From the NCBI RefSeq assembly GCF_013927005.1, contig NZ_CP055930.1:3162001-3226000 (forward strand): DNA of 64,000 nt. The letters run 5' to 3'. Shown here piece after piece: positions 47,497-59,159 of this stretch. Origin of the DNA: Enterobacter sp. RHBSTW-00175. GTDB lineage: Bacteria > Pseudomonadota > Gammaproteobacteria > Enterobacterales > Enterobacteriaceae. Position 1 is the stretch's first letter, and the number at the start of each line of letters is the position of its first letter. Below the pieces are notes generated by a model. That model saw nothing but the letters and a program-made list of their open reading frames with translations, had not been told where the DNA came from and made no database searches. Both the position numbers and the translations under genes were made by a program.

Positions 47497-48684
47497 GTGA
47501 CGGCTCACCCGAAAATTCATACTTTCCCCGAAGTACCCCTCTCTATAATTTGGGAAAATGTTTCAGAATATTCCCAAAAAATGATGAATGACGAAAATTT
47601 TTACAATAGCGAAAGCATTCGGGAAGAGTGGCATCATAACCTTTCTCAGGATGACCCCCACCGCTCCGGCACCCAGTTTGCCCGGCGGGTAAGACTGGCG
47701 CGTATGGTTGGTCTGGGGGCGATGTTTTTCCCCATATCGGGCGTTCTGGTAACGCATTCTCTTCCCGGCGGCTGGTGGCTACTGCTGGTTGGCTGGGCGT
47801 TTCTCTGGCCGCATCTTGCCTGGCAGCTGGCCTGCCGTTCCCCTGACCCGTTCAACCGTGAAATGTATAACCTGAAGGTCGATGCCATCATCGCAGGGAT
47901 ATGGATTGGGCTGATGGGGGTGAACGCACTGCCCACGGCGGCGCTGGTCATGATGATAGGCATGAATATGATGGGCTCTGGTGGCTGCCGTTTGTTCCTT
48001 ACTGGCGTGGCAATGACCGTGTTGACGGCGCTTGCCACACTGCAGCTCACCGGCCTTGTTATCACCTTTTCCCCTCAGCCGCTGGAGTGGTGGCTGACGC
48101 TCCCCATTTTGGTGCTTTACCCCATGCTTTTTGCCTGGGTAAGCCATCGCACGGCAATTCGACTTGCCGAACATAAGAGACGACTGGAGCTGATGAGCAC
48201 CCGTGATGGCATGACCGGCGTGTTTAACCGTCGCTACTGGGAAACGCTGCTGCGTAACGAATACGAAAATTGCCGTCGAAGCCAGCGCACCGCGACAATA
48301 CTGCTCATCGATATCGATCACTTTAAAAACATTAATGACACCTGGGGGCATGATGTGGGTGATGAGGCGATTATCGCTATCACGCGTCAGCTGCAACTGA
48401 CGCTGCGTGCAGGTGATTACATTGGGCGTTTTGGCGGTGATGAGTTTGCGGTGATTATGTCGGGTACGACGTCTGAGAGCGCCATTGCGGCCATGTCCCG
48501 GGTGCATGAGCGTCTGACCAAATTATCATTACGGGGCGCACCTGCCGAGCGGCTGCGAATTAGCGTCGGGGTCGCACCCTGGGGACCGCAGTTTGGGCAC
48601 TATCGTGAATGGCTGAAAGCGGCAGATGTCGCTTTGTATAAAGCGAAAAATGCCGGACGCGGTCGCACCGAAGTGGCGGCCTGA
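47497..48684 (+). CDS. dgcC: Diguanylate cyclase, cellulose regulator
   Basis: Makes cyclic-di-GMP, chiefly to activate cellulose synthesis (AdrA/YaiC). N-terminal MASE2 membrane domain (about 55-220), then GGDEF with the active site GGDEF at 313-317 and an inhibitory site RAGD at 304-307. Start uncertain: GTG 47497 has a fair ribosome site (GGGTGAG) and gives 395 residues. The E. coli start codon position is ATA here with a one-base shift, and ATG 47581 (367 residues) has no ribosome site. CsgD controls the E. coli gene. Confidence 0.9.
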   Translation: MTAHPKIHTFPEVPLSIIWENVSEYSQKMMNDENFYNSESIREEWHHNLSQDDPHRSGTQFARRVRLARMVGLGAMFFPISGVLVTHSLPGGWWLLLVGWAFLWPHLAWQLACRSPDPFNREMYNLKVDAIIAGIWIGLMGVNALPTAALVMMIGMNMMGSGGCRLFLTGVAMTVLTALATLQLTGLVITFSPQPLEWWLTLPILVLYPMLFAWVSHRTAIRLAEHKRRLELMSTRDGMTGVFNRRYWETLLRNEYENCRRSQRTATILLIDIDHFKNINDTWGHDVGDEAIIAITRQLQLTLRAGDYIGRFGGDEFAVIMSGTTSESAIAAMSRVHERLTKLSLRGAPAERLRISVGVAPWGPQFGHYREWLKAADVALYKAKNAGRGRTEVAA

Positions 48685-48700
48685 CGCCCGACATGTTATA

Positions 48701-49510
48701 TCAGGACTTACTGAGTTTTTCTGATTTTTCCATGCATTTTGCCATCGCTTCGATGACGGCAGCTCGGAACCCGCGCTCTTCGAGCACACGCACAGCTTCA
48801 ATCGTTGTGCCACCAGGCGAGCACACCATATCTTTCAGTTCACCCGGATGTTTCCCTGTTTCGAGTACCATTTTGGCTGAGCCCATGACTGCCTGAGCGG
48901 CAAATTTGTAAGCCTGCGCGCGCGGCATCCCACCCAGCACGGCTGCATCTGCCATTGCTTCGATAAACATAAAGACATACGCAGGCGCAGAACCGCTTAC
49001 CCCCACAACCGGGTGGATCATCGTCTCGGCAATCACTTCTGCTTCGCCAAAGCAGCGGAAAATATTCAGCACATCAGCGGTATCTTCCGTTGTGACCAGG
49101 GCGTTCGGGGTGACAGATGTCATACCGGCGTTAACCAGCGATGGGGTATTTGGCATGGCACGTACAATCTTACGGTCGTGACCCAGGGCACGAGCCAGTT
49201 GGTCCAGAGTGACGCCCGCGGCAATCGACACCACCAGGGTTTCTTTATTCAGGCTGGAGGTAATCTCGCTCAGGACTTTGATCATGATGTTCGGCTTCAC
49301 GGCGCCAAAGACGATATCAGCCACCTGTGCGACTTCCTGTGCGCTTTCAGCGGCATTGATGCCGTACTCATCACGCAGGGCGGCGACTTTATCCGGTGAT
49401 GGGGTATAGACCCAGATCTGCCCTGGCAACACCTGACCGCTGGCGATCAGACCGCCAAGAATCGCTTTGCCCATGTTGCCGCAGCCGATAAAACCGATTT
49501 TCTTCTCCAT
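48701..49510 (-). CDS. proC: Pyrroline-5-carboxylate reductase
   Basis: Last step of proline synthesis: reduces pyrroline-5-carboxylate with NAD(P)H. 269 residues as in E. coli, with Rossmann motif IGFIGCGNMGKAI and the C-terminal VCSPGGTTIEAVRVLEE substrate motif. The second of two adjacent ATGs is chosen because GGAGAGG is then properly spaced. Divergent from yaiI. Confidence 0.96.
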   Translation of the reverse strand: MEKKIGFIGCGNMGKAILGGLIASGQVLPGQIWVYTPSPDKVAALRDEYGINAAESAQEVAQVADIVFGAVKPNIMIKVLSEITSSLNKETLVVSIAAGVTLDQLARALGHDRKIVRAMPNTPSLVNAGMTSVTPNALVTTEDTADVLNIFRCFGEAEVIAETMIHPVVGVSGSAPAYVFMFIEAMADAAVLGGMPRAQAYKFAAQAVMGSAKMVLETGKHPGELKDMVCSPGGTTIEAVRVLEERGFRAAVIEAMAKCMEKSEKLSKS

Positions 49511-49620
49511 CATGCCTCTCCGTTCTTATGCGTTGTCGTTTATGATCGATAGCGTTGCGTTATAGCTTAACAACGAAAAGCAAGGGACAATAGTCGGCAA
49601 TGTCATTATGAGGAGACAAT

Positions 49621-50079
49621 ATGGCGATTTGGGTTGATGCGGACGCCTGTCCGAATGTGATCAAAGAGATCTTATTCCGTGCCGCCGATCGCGTGCAGAT
49701 GTCGTTAACGCTGGTGGCAAACCAGAATATTCGCGTGCCGCCATCCCGGTTCATTCGCGCCATGCGCGTGCCTGCCGGGTTTGATGTGGCTGATAATGAG
49801 ATCGTGCGTCTGTGCAGCGCTGGCGACCTGGTGATCACCGCCGATATCCCGCTGGCTGCTGAAGTGCTGGAAAAAGGCGCGGCTGCGCTCAATCCGCGTG
49901 GTGAGCGCTACTCGCCGGCAACCATTCGGGAAAAGCTAACTATGCGCGATTTTATGGATACCCTGCGAGCCAGTGGCGTACAGACCGGCGGGCCGGACAG
50001 TTTGTCCCAGCGCGACCGTCAGCAGTTTGCTGCTGAGCTGGATAAATGGTTACTGGAAGTGAAGCGCCGCTCTGCGTAA
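49621..50079 (+). CDS. yaiI: UPF0178/DUF188 family protein
   Basis: 152 residues beginning [18 protein letters not shown], with the conserved DADACP and TADIPLA motifs typical of a PIN-like or NYN-like nuclease fold. Function unproven. GAGGAG precedes the ATG. Conserved position before aroL. Confidence 0.92.
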   Translation: MAIWVDADACPNVIKEILFRAADRVQMSLTLVANQNIRVPPSRFIRAMRVPAGFDVADNEIVRLCSAGDLVITADIPLAAEVLEKGAAALNPRGERYSPATIREKLTMRDFMDTLRASGVQTGGPDSLSQRDRQQFAAELDKWLLEVKRRSA

Positions 50080-50168
50080 TGATAACCATTGTCAATTTGT
50101 GGTACAGTGTGGCATCCACAGGGTTGTCATCACGTACCGCTTTGCAGTAAAGTTAACGCAACATCCGC

Positions 50169-50186
50169 TGCAATCATTTCTTTACA
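50169..50186 (+). promoter_or_regulatory. TyrR box before aroL
   Basis: TGCAAT, 6 bases, TTTACA matches the TyrR consensus TGTAAA-N6-TTTACA at 10 of 12 defined positions. It ends 37 bases before the aroL start. E. coli aroL is repressed by TyrR with tyrosine. Confidence 0.6.
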
Positions 50187-50223
50187 GCCTTCAGCCATCC
50201 GGCATCAAGGGGAACACCTTTTT

Positions 50224-50748
50224 ATGACCCAACCCATCTTTTTAGTTGGCCCCCGTGGCTGTGGGAAATCCACCGTTGGTCTTGAGCTGTCGCGCGTATG
50301 CCACAGTCAGTTTGTCGATACCGACCACTGGTTACAGACTCATGCTGGACGAAGTATCGCAGAGATCGTTGAGCAGGAAGGCTGGGCCAGCTTCCGCGCG
50401 CGCGAAACCGCGACCCTTGAAGCCGTGACGGCACCTTCGACGGTCATTGCAACCGGAGGCGGCATTATCCTGGCGGAATGTAATCGTCAGTTTATGCGCG
50501 AAAAAGGGATCGTGATTTATCTTTGCGCACCGGTTTCTACCCTGGTCGGGCGTCTGGAGGCGTTCCCGGAAGAGGGGCAGCGTCCTACCCTGACCGGTAA
50601 ACCGATAAGCGAAGAGGTGAGTGAAGTGCTGGCGGAACGCGACGCGTTATACCGCGAGGCGGCACATCATGTTGTCGATGCCTCTTTATCTCCTGAGCAA
50701 GTTGTCCATTCTATCGTGACAGCGCTGCGTCTGGCGTGCGCCAGTTAG
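50224..50748 (+). CDS. aroL: Shikimate kinase 2
   Basis: Phosphorylates shikimate in aromatic amino acid synthesis. 174 residues as in E. coli, with Walker [10 protein letters not shown], shikimate-binding DTDHW and ATGGGI. AAGGGGA lies before the ATG at 50224; the frame is open 45 codons upstream without similarity. First gene of aroL-yaiA-aroM, TyrR-controlled. Confidence 0.95.
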   Translation: MTQPIFLVGPRGCGKSTVGLELSRVCHSQFVDTDHWLQTHAGRSIAEIVEQEGWASFRARETATLEAVTAPSTVIATGGGIILAECNRQFMREKGIVIYLCAPVSTLVGRLEAFPEEGQRPTLTGKPISEEVSEVLAERDALYREAAHHVVDASLSPEQVVHSIVTALRLACAS

Positions 50749-50794
50749 CGGGCGACTATACTTATAGTTCACTCCCCTGACTTACGGATGAACT

Positions 50795-50986
50795 ATGCCA
50801 AACCGACCTCCTTATCCTCGTCTCGCACGCATTGTTATCGTCGAAAAAGGTCATCCGGGGCATACCGTGACCTGGTTTCAACTGCGTGCCGATTATCCCT
50901 ATGCAGATTCGTTAATCAGTGAACACGAGACGGAGCAAGAAGCGCTGGATGCAAAGCAGCGCTACGAAGATCCCGAAAAATCCTGA
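50795..50986 (+). CDS. yaiA: Small conserved protein
   Basis: 63 residues matching E. coli YaiA ([21 protein letters not shown]-terminal [11 protein letters not shown]). Function unknown. 46 bases after aroL, same strand, and part of the aromatic regulon operon in E. coli. Confidence 0.9.
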   Translation: MPNRPPYPRLARIVIVEKGHPGHTVTWFQLRADYPYADSLISEHETEQEALDAKQRYEDPEKS

Positions 50987-51223
50987 ATAAATTCTCAAAC
51001 CGCGCATTACCGTGCCCGAATCACACTTTTCACTCAATGGAAATGTTAAGCAGAGGTTAAAGTTAAGTTATTACAGACGGATTCAGATAGGCCAGTAGAT
51101 CTTTACATTTCAGCGTAAGGATCTGCTGCTACGCTTGGTGCTGTTTTGTTGAAAAAATGAGCTGTGCAGCGAATTGAGTCTGTACCTGTGTGGCAGTTGC
51201 GGCAGTAATGGAAGGCGAACAAA

Positions 51224-51901
51224 ATGAAGGCGACGTTGGCGATCCTCACCATTGGTGTGGTCCCTGTAAGCGAAGTATTACCGCTCTTAACTGAGCATGT
51301 CTCTGAACAACAAATCACCCATCTTAGCCTGTTGGGTAAGATGAGTCGGGAAGAGGTCATGGAAGACTACGCTGTTGAAGAAGGAGAGGATCTCCTGCCG
51401 ACGTTATTAAGTGACGGTAAACTGGCGAATGTGTCACGTCAGAAAATTGAGCGCTCACTTCAGGGGGTCATTGAGGTGCTCGATAATCAGGGTTATGACG
51501 TTATTTTACTGATGAGTACGGCCCCGATTAAGGGGCTTGTCGCGCGTAACGCCATATTGCTGGAACCGATGCGGATTATTCCGCCGCTGGTGGCCTCGAT
51601 TGTTGACGGTCATCAGGTGGGGGTGATTGTCCCTATTGAGGAGCTGCTGGAAAACCAGGAGGCGAAATGGAGCGCGCTTGCGCAAACGCCTTTGTATGCT
51701 CTGGCAAACCCCATTACGGATAGCGACGAAAAACTGATTGCATCCGGGCAGGCGTTGCTCGACGAAGGGGCGGATGTGCTGATCCTGGACTGTCTCGGTT
51801 TTCATCAGCATCACCGGGATCTTCTGCAAAAAGCGCTTGATGTACCGGTTCTGTTATCCAACGTTCTGATGGCGCGTCTGGCATCAGAGCTCCTGGCGTA
51901 A
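51224..51901 (+). CDS. aroM: AroM family protein
   Basis: 225 residues equal to E. coli AroM in length ([14 protein letters not shown] start; [16 protein letters not shown] end). Belongs to the Asp/Glu racemase-like AroM family; reaction unknown. It lies 237 bases after yaiA. That gap shows no gene and no obvious terminator. Confidence 0.92.
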   Translation: MKATLAILTIGVVPVSEVLPLLTEHVSEQQITHLSLLGKMSREEVMEDYAVEEGEDLLPTLLSDGKLANVSRQKIERSLQGVIEVLDNQGYDVILLMSTAPIKGLVARNAILLEPMRIIPPLVASIVDGHQVGVIVPIEELLENQEAKWSALAQTPLYALANPITDSDEKLIASGQALLDEGADVLILDCLGFHQHHRDLLQKALDVPVLLSNVLMARLASELLA

Positions 51902-51939
51902 TGATTTTGCGTGACAGGCTATGAGCATGGCCCCTATAG

Positions 51940-52259
<320 letters not shown>

Positions 52260-52260
<1 letters not shown>

Positions 52261-52303
52261 AAAAAAGCCGGGTGGCGCTACCGCTTACCCGGCCTGTGTT
52301 TTT
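52260..52303. terminator. REP-like bidirectional terminator between ppnP and rdgC
   Basis: GCCGGGT (52267-52273) and ACCCGGC (52287-52293) with a nested GCG/CGC, flanked by an A-run on the left and GTGTTTTT on the right. The arms match the REP-like palindrome at 25522. Confidence 0.75.
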
Positions 52304-52309
52304 GGCCTG

Positions 52310-53224
52310 TTACCTCTGCGCTTCTCCGCCGAGGCCTTCCACCAGACTCTGGATTAACGCTGCCAGTTCACCGGTCATCAGGATAAAGTCAGCATCAAAA
52401 CGCTGGGCGTAATCTTCCCGGTCGATATCTTCGTTCTGGTCACGCAGTTCATCGCAGAATTTCAGACGTTTCACAGAGCCGTCATCGCACATGACAAACT
52501 GAATGCGCTGCTGCCAGTCAAGCGCCAGCTTGGTCACCAGTTTACCCGCTTCGATGTGGACCGCGATTTCATCGCATACCAGATCCTGTTTTTTCGCGCG
52601 GATCACGCCGCCATCTTCGAGGATCGCTTTTAATTCTGCTTCATCAAGCAGCTGGAACCCCTGAGGCGCTGCGCCGCTGCGCACCCATTCGGTCAGCGTC
52701 AGCTCGATAGGGTTTTCCATGGTCATAGGAACCACCGGCAGGGAGCCCAGGCTCTTACGCAGCAGGGCCAGCGTATCTTCCGCTTTTTTGGCGCTGGCGC
52801 AGTCAACCATGATCAGCCCGTTTACGGTGTCGATCCACATCATCGTCTGGCTAAAACGGCTAAAAGCGCGCGGTAGCAGAGAGTGCAGCACTTCGTCTTT
52901 CAGTGAATCTTTTTCGGTTTTTTTCAGCTTGCGGCCCTGTTCGGCTTCCAGCTTGAAGATCTTCGCTTCGAGTGCCTGCTTCACCACTGGTGAGGGCAGG
53001 ATCTTCTCTTCTTTACGGGCGCAGACAATGATTTGACCCGTGCTGCTGGCGTGGGTCAGCGCGTCACTTTGTGAACCCATCGGAGGAACCCAACCGGTTT
53101 TTGCCATATCCTGGCTACCGCAAGGGGTAAAGGTGTAAGCGGCTAACTGTTTTTCCATCTCTTCAGCACGCAGCGAAACGTCGCGGCTAAGACGGTAAAC
53201 CATCAAATTTTTGAACCACAGCAT
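52310..53224 (-). CDS. rdgC: Recombination-associated protein
   Basis: 304 residues, matching E. coli Rdg[16 protein letters not shown] start and a C-terminal [19 protein letters not shown]. It forms a ring-shaped dimer around double-stranded DNA and restrains RecA. Start at 53224 by homology; four earlier codons are not used. Divergent from mak. Confidence 0.96.
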   Translation of the reverse strand: MLWFKNLMVYRLSRDVSLRAEEMEKQLAAYTFTPCGSQDMAKTGWVPPMGSQSDALTHASSTGQIIVCARKEEKILPSPVVKQALEAKIFKLEAEQGRKLKKTEKDSLKDEVLHSLLPRAFSRFSQTMMWIDTVNGLIMVDCASAKKAEDTLALLRKSLGSLPVVPMTMENPIELTLTEWVRSGAAPQGFQLLDEAELKAILEDGGVIRAKKQDLVCDEIAVHIEAGKLVTKLALDWQQRIQFVMCDDGSVKRLKFCDELRDQNEDIDREDYAQRFDADFILMTGELAALIQSLVEGLGGEAQR

Positions 53225-53347
53225 GATAATTTCCACGGCCTTGTCGTTAAATCAGCGGGCATGATAACGAATTGTCGCAGTGCTTGCATTGCTAATCGGG
53301 TAACCGGCTTCTACTCTGTTGATAATCAAAATAATGAGGAGTGTCTT

Positions 53348-54253
53348 GTGCGTATTGGGATTGATTTGGGCGGCACCAAAACCGAAGTCATCGCGCTGAG
53401 CGAACAGGGGGAGCAACTGTTCCGCCACCGTCTGCCTACGCCACGTGATGATTATCACCAGACCATTGAGACGATCGCGCGTCTGGTCGAGATGGCAGAG
53501 CAGGCGACAGGGCAAACCGGTACCGTGGGAATGGGCATTCCTGGCTCGATTTCGCCGTACACCGGCGTGGTGAAAAACGCTAACTCCACCTGGCTCAACG
53601 GCCAGCCTTTTGATAAAGACTTGAGCGCGCGCCTGAGCCGCGAAGTGCGTCTGGCGAATGATGCCAACTGTCTGGCAGTTTCGGAGGCCATCGATGGGGC
53701 TGCCGCAGGTGCCCAGACGGTGTTTGCGGTGATCATCGGAACAGGGTGTGGCGCAGGGGTAGCCTTTAATGGCCGTTCCCACATTGGCGGTAATGGCACG
53801 GCAGGCGAATGGGGGCATAACCCTCTGCCCTGGATGGACGAAGACGAGCTGAAATATCGCGCTGAAGTGCCGTGCTATTGTGGCAAACAAGGGTGTATAG
53901 AGACGTTTATCTCCGGCACCGGTTTTGCGAAGGACTATCATCGCCTCAGTGGGCAGCCGCTGAAGGGCAACGAGATCATGCGCCTGGTTGAGGAGCACGA
54001 TCCTGTGGCGGAACTGGCCCTGAGCCGCTACGAGATGCGACTGGCGAAGTCACTGGCGCATGTTGTGAATATTCTCGACCCCGATGTGATTGTCCTGGGG
54101 GGAGGGATGAGCAATGTTGACCGTCTGTACGCCACGGTACCTGGTCTGGTGAAACAGTGGGTGTTCGGCGGCGAGTGTGAAACCCCGATCCGCAAAGCGG
54201 TGCACGGGGATTCCAGCGGCGTGCGCGGTGCGGCGTGGCTGTGGCCAGAATAA
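53348..54253 (+). CDS. mak: Manno(fructo)kinase
   Basis: ROK-family kinase of 301 residues phosphorylating fructose, mannose and related hexoses. It starts with GTG, as in E. coli ([14 protein letters not shown]), after GAGGAG. Zinc site: GEWGHNPLP histidine with CYCGKQGC cysteines; catalytic ANDAN. The frame is open 29 codons upstream but not conserved. A second kinase with the same motifs lies at 1516-2439. Confidence 0.95.
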   Translation: MRIGIDLGGTKTEVIALSEQGEQLFRHRLPTPRDDYHQTIETIARLVEMAEQATGQTGTVGMGIPGSISPYTGVVKNANSTWLNGQPFDKDLSARLSREVRLANDANCLAVSEAIDGAAAGAQTVFAVIIGTGCGAGVAFNGRSHIGGNGTAGEWGHNPLPWMDEDELKYRAEVPCYCGKQGCIETFISGTGFAKDYHRLSGQPLKGNEIMRLVEEHDPVAELALSRYEMRLAKSLAHVVNILDPDVIVLGGGMSNVDRLYATVPGLVKQWVFGGECETPIRKAVHGDSSGVRGAAWLWPE

Positions 54254-54638
54254 ATTTTTTGTTATTAAGCGATCAAATAGCGTCATTAGAATAAACACGT
54301 TACAGCGGCACCATGGTCCGGCTGAAAATCGCCGAAGCGTTTCCTGTAGGCCGGGGCGAGGCGCATGGATGCGCCGAGAGGGCGCGACTTGCAGGGACGC
54401 TGCATCGCGCCCGACCCGAAAGCCGAAAGGAATAAGCTGAGGGCATCGCGAAGCGACGATTTTCTTGCCGGGAGCCCGGGTGGCCAGGGTGGTGGCGGTG
54501 AGCCACCCTGGCACGTTCACCGGTAATGTGGTAACAGAGTAGCAAGGAACATAAAGTGAACGGAATGACCACCTGAGCCGTATGTTCCCCTCAGCCCTGC
54601 GGGGTGAGGGCACCAGACCGCACAGAATTACCCCACCA
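54254..54638. other. Gene-free interval replacing araJ
   Basis: 385 bases between mak and sbcC. In E. coli K-12 araJ lies here; no remnant of an MFS gene is readable in any frame. Most of the interval is a GC-rich multi-hairpin element (54355-54565), described separately, with an AT-rich stretch just after mak. Confidence 0.6.
54355..54565. repeat. Multi-hairpin element (putative structured repeat or RNA)
   Basis: Five consecutive dyads: GGCGCA/TGCGCC (54360-54375); GGGCGCGA-CT-TGCAG/CTGCA-TCGCGCCC (54380-54412, 13 pairs with one bulge); TCGC-GAA-GCGA (54446-54456); GCCAGGGTGG/CCACCCTGGC (54483-54512, 10 perfect pairs); CGTTCAC/GTGAACG (54514-54562). The density is far above that of ordinary spacers and of a single REP unit. 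Orientation and function unknown; no second copy was noticed in this window. Confidence 0.55.
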
Positions 54639-57600
54639 TCACTCCACGGCAAATTCCTTATCCAGCTTGCTATACCCAAGCCCGTTAATCTTTTTCACCT
54701 TAATCTGCACCGGAATTCGCTCTTTCATCGCCTCAACGTGGCTAATCACACCGATGGTTTTTCCGGTCGCGTTCAGCGCATCGAGCGCATCCAGCGCGGT
54801 ATCCAGCGTTTCACTATCCAGCGTGCCAAACCCTTCATCCAGGAACAGAGAGTCAATGCGTGTTTTATGACTGACCAGGTCAGAAAGCGCCAGCGCCAGC
54901 GCCAGGCTGACGAGGAAGCTTTCACCGCCGGACAGGGTGCGGGTATCGCGCACCGCGTCAGCCTGCCAGGTATCAACCACTTCCAGCTCCAGCGCGTCGC
55001 TCGCTTTACGCTGGAGCAAATAGCGGCCGTGCAGGCGGTTAAGCTGCTGGTTGGCAAGCCAGACCAGATTATCCAGCGTCAGCCCCTGGGCAAATTTACG
55101 GAACCTGTCGCCGGTGCTGGAGCCTATCAGCGCATTGAGATAACCCCAGTCTTCGGCAAGACGCGCGGCCTCATCGATTTGCTGTATCAATGCCTGCTGA
55201 TGCAGACGGTTATCGCTGTCCTGCTTAAGCTGCTGGCGGATTTCACCCTGGTGAGTGGTATTGTCGCGTAACCTCTGCGCCAGCTGTTGCAGTTGTTCCT
55301 GCAAGCCAGGGGCATCGCAGTCAGCCCCTTCCGGGCGCAGTTGCAGGTGTCCTTGCAGCTGCTGATTCGCTTGCCCAAAGAGTGCTGTTGCCTGCTGATT
55401 CTGGTTTTCCAGCGTTTGTTTCAGTTGTTCAAGGCGAAGATGCGTGTCGTTATCCAGAAGCGCGGACAGGAATGCATCCTGATCGGCAAAAGTACTTGCT
55501 GCCAGTGCGGTTGCAAACTGAGCCTGCGACTGCAGCATACGCTCACTTTCCAGCCCTTCCTGCTGCTGGAGAGTTGCAAGCTGGCTTTGCAGGGAGACGC
55601 ACTCATTGTGAATGTCGCGCCAGTTATCCGGGATAATAGTGTCGGCCTCTGCGCTATCAGCCTCAGGCAGCGTATCAAGCAGTGGCGTCAGGGCGTTAAT
55701 ACGCTCTTGTATGGCGCTGTGCCGGGTTTGATTCTCCTGCCAGCGCGATAATTCGTTTTCGCGCTCGGTCAGCCAGCCTGCTTCAGTTCCCTCTTCAGGC
55801 ACGCTCAGTGACAGCGCGCTCAGCATATGTTCCAGCGTCTGGCGGGTTGCGGCCCACTGTTGCTGGTACTGCCGCTGCTGCTCTTCCTGCTCGTTGAGCT
55901 GGTTTTGCAGCGTCAGGCGCTGGCTCAACTGATAAAGCTGGCGCTCGTAGTGTTCCTGCTCGTTCATCCACGGGGTGATATCATCCTGAATATTCAGATG
56001 AATATTCAGCGTGCCGCACACCTCTTGCCACTCGTTAGTAAGTGATTGCTCTTCCTGAGATAAGGTTTGCGCCTCAGCTGTTTCGCGCTGGATCTGCTGG
56101 GTCAGGGCGTTAACCTGCCCCAGAACCAGCAAACCTTCCTCTTTCAGCGCCGCGACTTCTTTTGCCAGCTCGTCGCGGCGACGCTGGCTGGCACTGAGTT
56201 CCAGCGCCTGATATTCCGTTACCGCCGGATGCGTTGTTGAACCGCACAGCGGGCAAGGGTGCCCGGCCTGTAACTGGGCGCGTTCGGCTTCCAGACTTTT
56301 GATTTTCTCTTCTTGTCTGCAAAGCTGTTCGACATCCAGATAGTGCTGGTTTTTTTCCTTGTATTGCTGCCTGCGTAGCGCGAGGGTGTCATTGAGTGTC
56401 ACCTGCTCAGCCTGGGCTTTTTGCACGCTTTCGCCATATTGTGCCAGGTGTTTTTGTAGTGGCTGATAGCGCGCGTGGAGTGTTGTCAGGCGCTGGCGTG
56501 CGGTGCGCGACTGGGCTTGCTGCTCCATCGCCACCGCAACCTCTTCGGTCGTCATCGTCAGGCTGCTTACCGGCAAACCGGCCAGCTTTTGACGCAGTTC
56601 CGCGAGGCGAGCAGTGAGTGCAACAAGCTGATGTTTATCACGACTCAACTGGGTGAAATGGGCACGCCATCCGGCAATTTCCTGGCCCCACTGGCGAAAA
56701 CGCTCGTTCCCGGCAAGCCACTGGGCGAGCGTTGTCAGGTCAGTTTGCAGTTGTTCGCGAGTGCGTAACGCGCCGTTGCGCACTCGCGCCCGCTGTGCGT
56801 TTCTTGCCTGTAAGCGAGTATTTACTTCAACAATTTGCTGCTGTGTCTGCGCAAGGCGAGTGGTCTGCTCGCGCTGGCTCTCCCAGAGCGGACGCAGTGC
56901 AGCAGCAGGCTGTGCCAGCTGAAGTTTTGCCAGCTCAGGCCCGGCATCAGCCAGTGCCTGTTGTGCTTGCTGCTGCAAGGCCGTGGCACGCTGCTGTTCG
57001 CGCAGCAACTCGTCATAGCGTGTAAGCCACTGAAAGGTTTGCTGCTGACTCTGCTGTTGCGCCAGCAGGGTTTTCTCTTCGTCAGTAAGTACCTGCAAAC
57101 TTTGCTGCAGCTGTTGTTGCTGCTCTTCACTTAGGAGCACCACGCCAGCGGCCTGGGCCTCACACATCTCCAGGGCGCTACGGGCTGCCTTGTGTTGTTC
57201 AAAAACCCGTGCTGAAATCTGGCCGTAGATCTCAGTGCCGGTCAGCTCTTCCAGCAGTTCGGCGCGATCGCCGGGTTTCGCATTGAGGAAGGCGGCAAAT
57301 TGCCCCTGAGAGAGCAGCATCGAGCGGGTAAAACGATCGTAATCCAGCCCGGTCAGCGCCGAGGTTTGTTCAAGCTTGTCCGTCACTTTATCGGCAAGGA
57401 TTTTACCGTCTTCACAGCGCGCCAGCTCCACGCGTGGAGCCTGTAAGTTGCCGTCTGGCTGGTTACGCGCCCGGTTCTGGCTCCAGAAAGCGCGGTAAGC
57501 CGTGCCTTTTACTTCAAACTCTACTTCCGCCAGACATTCGGCGGTATCACGCGTCATCAGGTCGTTTTGTGCCTGAGAGACTTTTTGCAGGCGCGGCGTT

Positions 57601-57770
57601 TCGTGGTACAGCGCAAGGCAAATGGCATCCAGCAGCGTGGTTTTACCTGCCCCGGTGGCACCGGTAATGGCAAATAAACCGTTGCTGGCGAAAGGTTCAG
57701 CGGTAAAGTCGATTTTCCACTCACCCTTGAGTGAGTTGAGGTTTTTCAGACGCAGACTCAGGATTTTCAT
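54639..57770 (-). CDS. sbcC: ATP-dependent structure-specific nuclease, SbcC subunit
   Basis: 1043 residues (E. coli 1048), Rad50-like. Walker [10 protein letters not shown] (37-45) at the N-terminus, very long glutamine-rich coiled coils with the zinc hook CPLCG near residue 507, then the C-terminal signature [17 protein letters not shown] and Walker [13 protein letters not shown]. With SbcD it cuts DNA hairpins and protein-blocked ends. It overlaps sbcD by 4 bases. Confidence 0.96.
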   Translation of the reverse strand: MKILSLRLKNLNSLKGEWKIDFTAEPFASNGLFAITGATGAGKTTLLDAICLALYHETPRLQKVSQAQNDLMTRDTAECLAEVEFEVKGTAYRAFWSQNRARNQPDGNLQAPRVELARCEDGKILADKVTDKLEQTSALTGLDYDRFTRSMLLSQGQFAAFLNAKPGDRAELLEELTGTEIYGQISARVFEQHKAARSALEMCEAQAAGVVLLSEEQQQQLQQSLQVLTDEEKTLLAQQQSQQQTFQWLTRYDELLREQQRATALQQQAQQALADAGPELAKLQLAQPAAALRPLWESQREQTTRLAQTQQQIVEVNTRLQARNAQRARVRNGALRTREQLQTDLTTLAQWLAGNERFRQWGQEIAGWRAHFTQLSRDKHQLVALTARLAELRQKLAGLPVSSLTMTTEEVAVAMEQQAQSRTARQRLTTLHARYQPLQKHLAQYGESVQKAQAEQVTLNDTLALRRQQYKEKNQHYLDVEQLCRQEEKIKSLEAERAQLQAGHPCPLCGSTTHPAVTEYQALELSASQRRRDELAKEVAALKEEGLLVLGQVNALTQQIQRETAEAQTLSQEEQSLTNEWQEVCGTLNIHLNIQDDITPWMNEQEHYERQLYQLSQRLTLQNQLNEQEEQQRQYQQQWAATRQTLEHMLSALSLSVPEEGTEAGWLTERENELSRWQENQTRHSAIQERINALTPLLDTLPEADSAEADTIIPDNWRDIHNECVSLQSQLATLQQQEGLESERMLQSQAQFATALAASTFADQDAFLSALLDNDTHLRLEQLKQTLENQNQQATALFGQANQQLQGHLQLRPEGADCDAPGLQEQLQQLAQRLRDNTTHQGEIRQQLKQDSDNRLHQQALIQQIDEAARLAEDWGYLNALIGSSTGDRFRKFAQGLTLDNLVWLANQQLNRLHGRYLLQRKASDALELEVVDTWQADAVRDTRTLSGGESFLVSLALALALSDLVSHKTRIDSLFLDEGFGTLDSETLDTALDALDALNATGKTIGVISHVEAMKERIPVQIKVKKINGLGYSKLDKEFAVE

Positions 57771-58972
57771 GCGTTCTCTTCCTCGTCATTCAGTGAGTGC
57801 AGTGTATGGGCGAACAGCTCGTTCAGCCTGGCGCGTTTTGCATCGTCCATTTCTTCCTGGGCCAACCGGCGTTCAAAAACCTCTTCGACCTTCAGCTCGC
57901 TCAGCGTTTCGCGCTGAGCGCTCAACAGGATTTTCTCGCGCTGTTCGCGGCTACGGCGCACCAGCAACACCTCGACGGGCAAATCTTCCGTTAAGGCCTG
58001 AATTTTACGCTGCATATCATGCAGATATTCATCGGTGGTGATTTCGATATCCAGCCAGACCGGCGGTTCTTGCGCCGCGCCACGCCACTGCTCAAGCTGA
58101 GTGGTGATGGCTGCCAGGTCGCCTTTGAGCACCGCGAGCGGTTGGGTGACCGGGACGTCCAGCGTATCGACGGCGCTGAGCTTGCCAGCGGTAAACGTCA
58201 CCAGATGCACGGATTTGGCTTTGCCCGTCTCGTCAAAACTCAGGGAAATCGGGGAGCCGCAATAGCGAATATGTTCGCTACCGCCAATCATCTGCGCGCG
58301 GTGAATATGCCCCAGCGCGATGTAATCCGCAGGCGGGAAGTTTTGCGCCGGGAAAGCATCAAGCGTGCCGATATAAATGTCACGTACTGCGTCACTTTTG
58401 CTCGCCCCAACGGTAGTCAAATGTCCGGTGGCAATCACGGGGATCTCCTGTTCACCGCGAAGGGCGCAGGCTGCTTCATACTGCTGGTGGTAGTAGTCGG
58501 TTATGCTCTGCAACAGGTGCTGCTGCTTTTCACCGCCGGAAAGCCCGGCCTGACTCTGAACGATATCTCTCGGACGTAAAAAAGGCACCGGACACAGTAC
58601 CGCACCCGGCGTCCCGTCGCGTTTTTTCAGGATCTGCGGGGCGTGCCCGGCGCTGGCGACGACCGTCGTGTTGAGGAACGCGAGAATATCGCGGGATTCA
58701 TTCAGCGTTGCCACGGAGTCGTGGTTACCCGCAACAATCACCAGATGACAGCCGGTTTGCTGTAAGTTAACGACAAAACGGTTATACAGTTCGCGCGCAT
58801 AGCTTGGCGGTTGCCCGGTATCAAAAATATCACCGGCAACGATGATGGCATCAACCTGGTGCGACTGAGCAGTTTCCAGCAGCCAGTTCAGGAAGGCTTC
58901 ATGTTCTGCGGCGCGGCTTTTGCTGTAAAAATTTTGACCCAGATGCCAGTCCGAGGTGTGAAGTATGCGCAT
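57767..58972 (-). CDS. sbcD: Exonuclease subunit SbcD
   Basis: Mre11-like metallophosphoesterase of 401 residues, 3'-5' exonuclease and endonuclease partner of SbcC. Phosphoesterase motifs TSDWHLG, GDIFD, GNHDS, ATGHL and GHIH hold the manganese ions. First gene of sbcDC, divergent from phoB across 187 bases. Confidence 0.97.
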   Translation of the reverse strand: MRILHTSDWHLGQNFYSKSRAAEHEAFLNWLLETAQSHQVDAIIVAGDIFDTGQPPSYARELYNRFVVNLQQTGCHLVIVAGNHDSVATLNESRDILAFLNTTVVASAGHAPQILKKRDGTPGAVLCPVPFLRPRDIVQSQAGLSGGEKQQHLLQSITDYYHQQYEAACALRGEQEIPVIATGHLTTVGASKSDAVRDIYIGTLDAFPAQNFPPADYIALGHIHRAQMIGGSEHIRYCGSPISLSFDETGKAKSVHLVTFTAGKLSAVDTLDVPVTQPLAVLKGDLAAITTQLEQWRGAAQEPPVWLDIEITTDEYLHDMQRKIQALTEDLPVEVLLVRRSREQREKILLSAQRETLSELKVEEVFERRLAQEEMDDAKRARLNELFAHTLHSLNDEEENA

Positions 58973-59075
58973 AACGGTTCCGTGGCAAAAAAATGAGGAT
59001 AGGATTATAAACCTTCAGAGAACGGAAAATAACCGCTGTAATAAAACAACAGTTTGCCATTTATAGTGGTAATGT

Positions 59076-59104
59076 TTTTCATAAATCTGTCATAAATCTG
59101 ACGC
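59076..59104 (+). promoter_or_regulatory. Pho box of phoBR
   Basis: Three 7-mers at 11-base steps: TTTTCAT (59076-59082), CTGTCAT (59087-59093), CTGACGC (59098-59104), each separated by AAAT. This is the E. coli phoB arrangement and means PhoB activates its own operon. Confidence 0.9.
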
Positions 59105-59159
59105 ATAATGACGCCGCATTACAAACTTGTAACTTAAATAAGATAAGACAGGGCAAAGT

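Noticed and set aside
53252..53998. 248-codon frame antisense to mak
   Set aside because: mak has all ROK motifs and the conserved GTG start; the antisense frame is a shadow.
54301..54620. Group II intron remnant in the mak-sbcC gap
   Set aside because: GAGCCGTATG recalls group II domain V, but the pairing ACGTACGGTTC strand and the rest of domains V and VI are missing.
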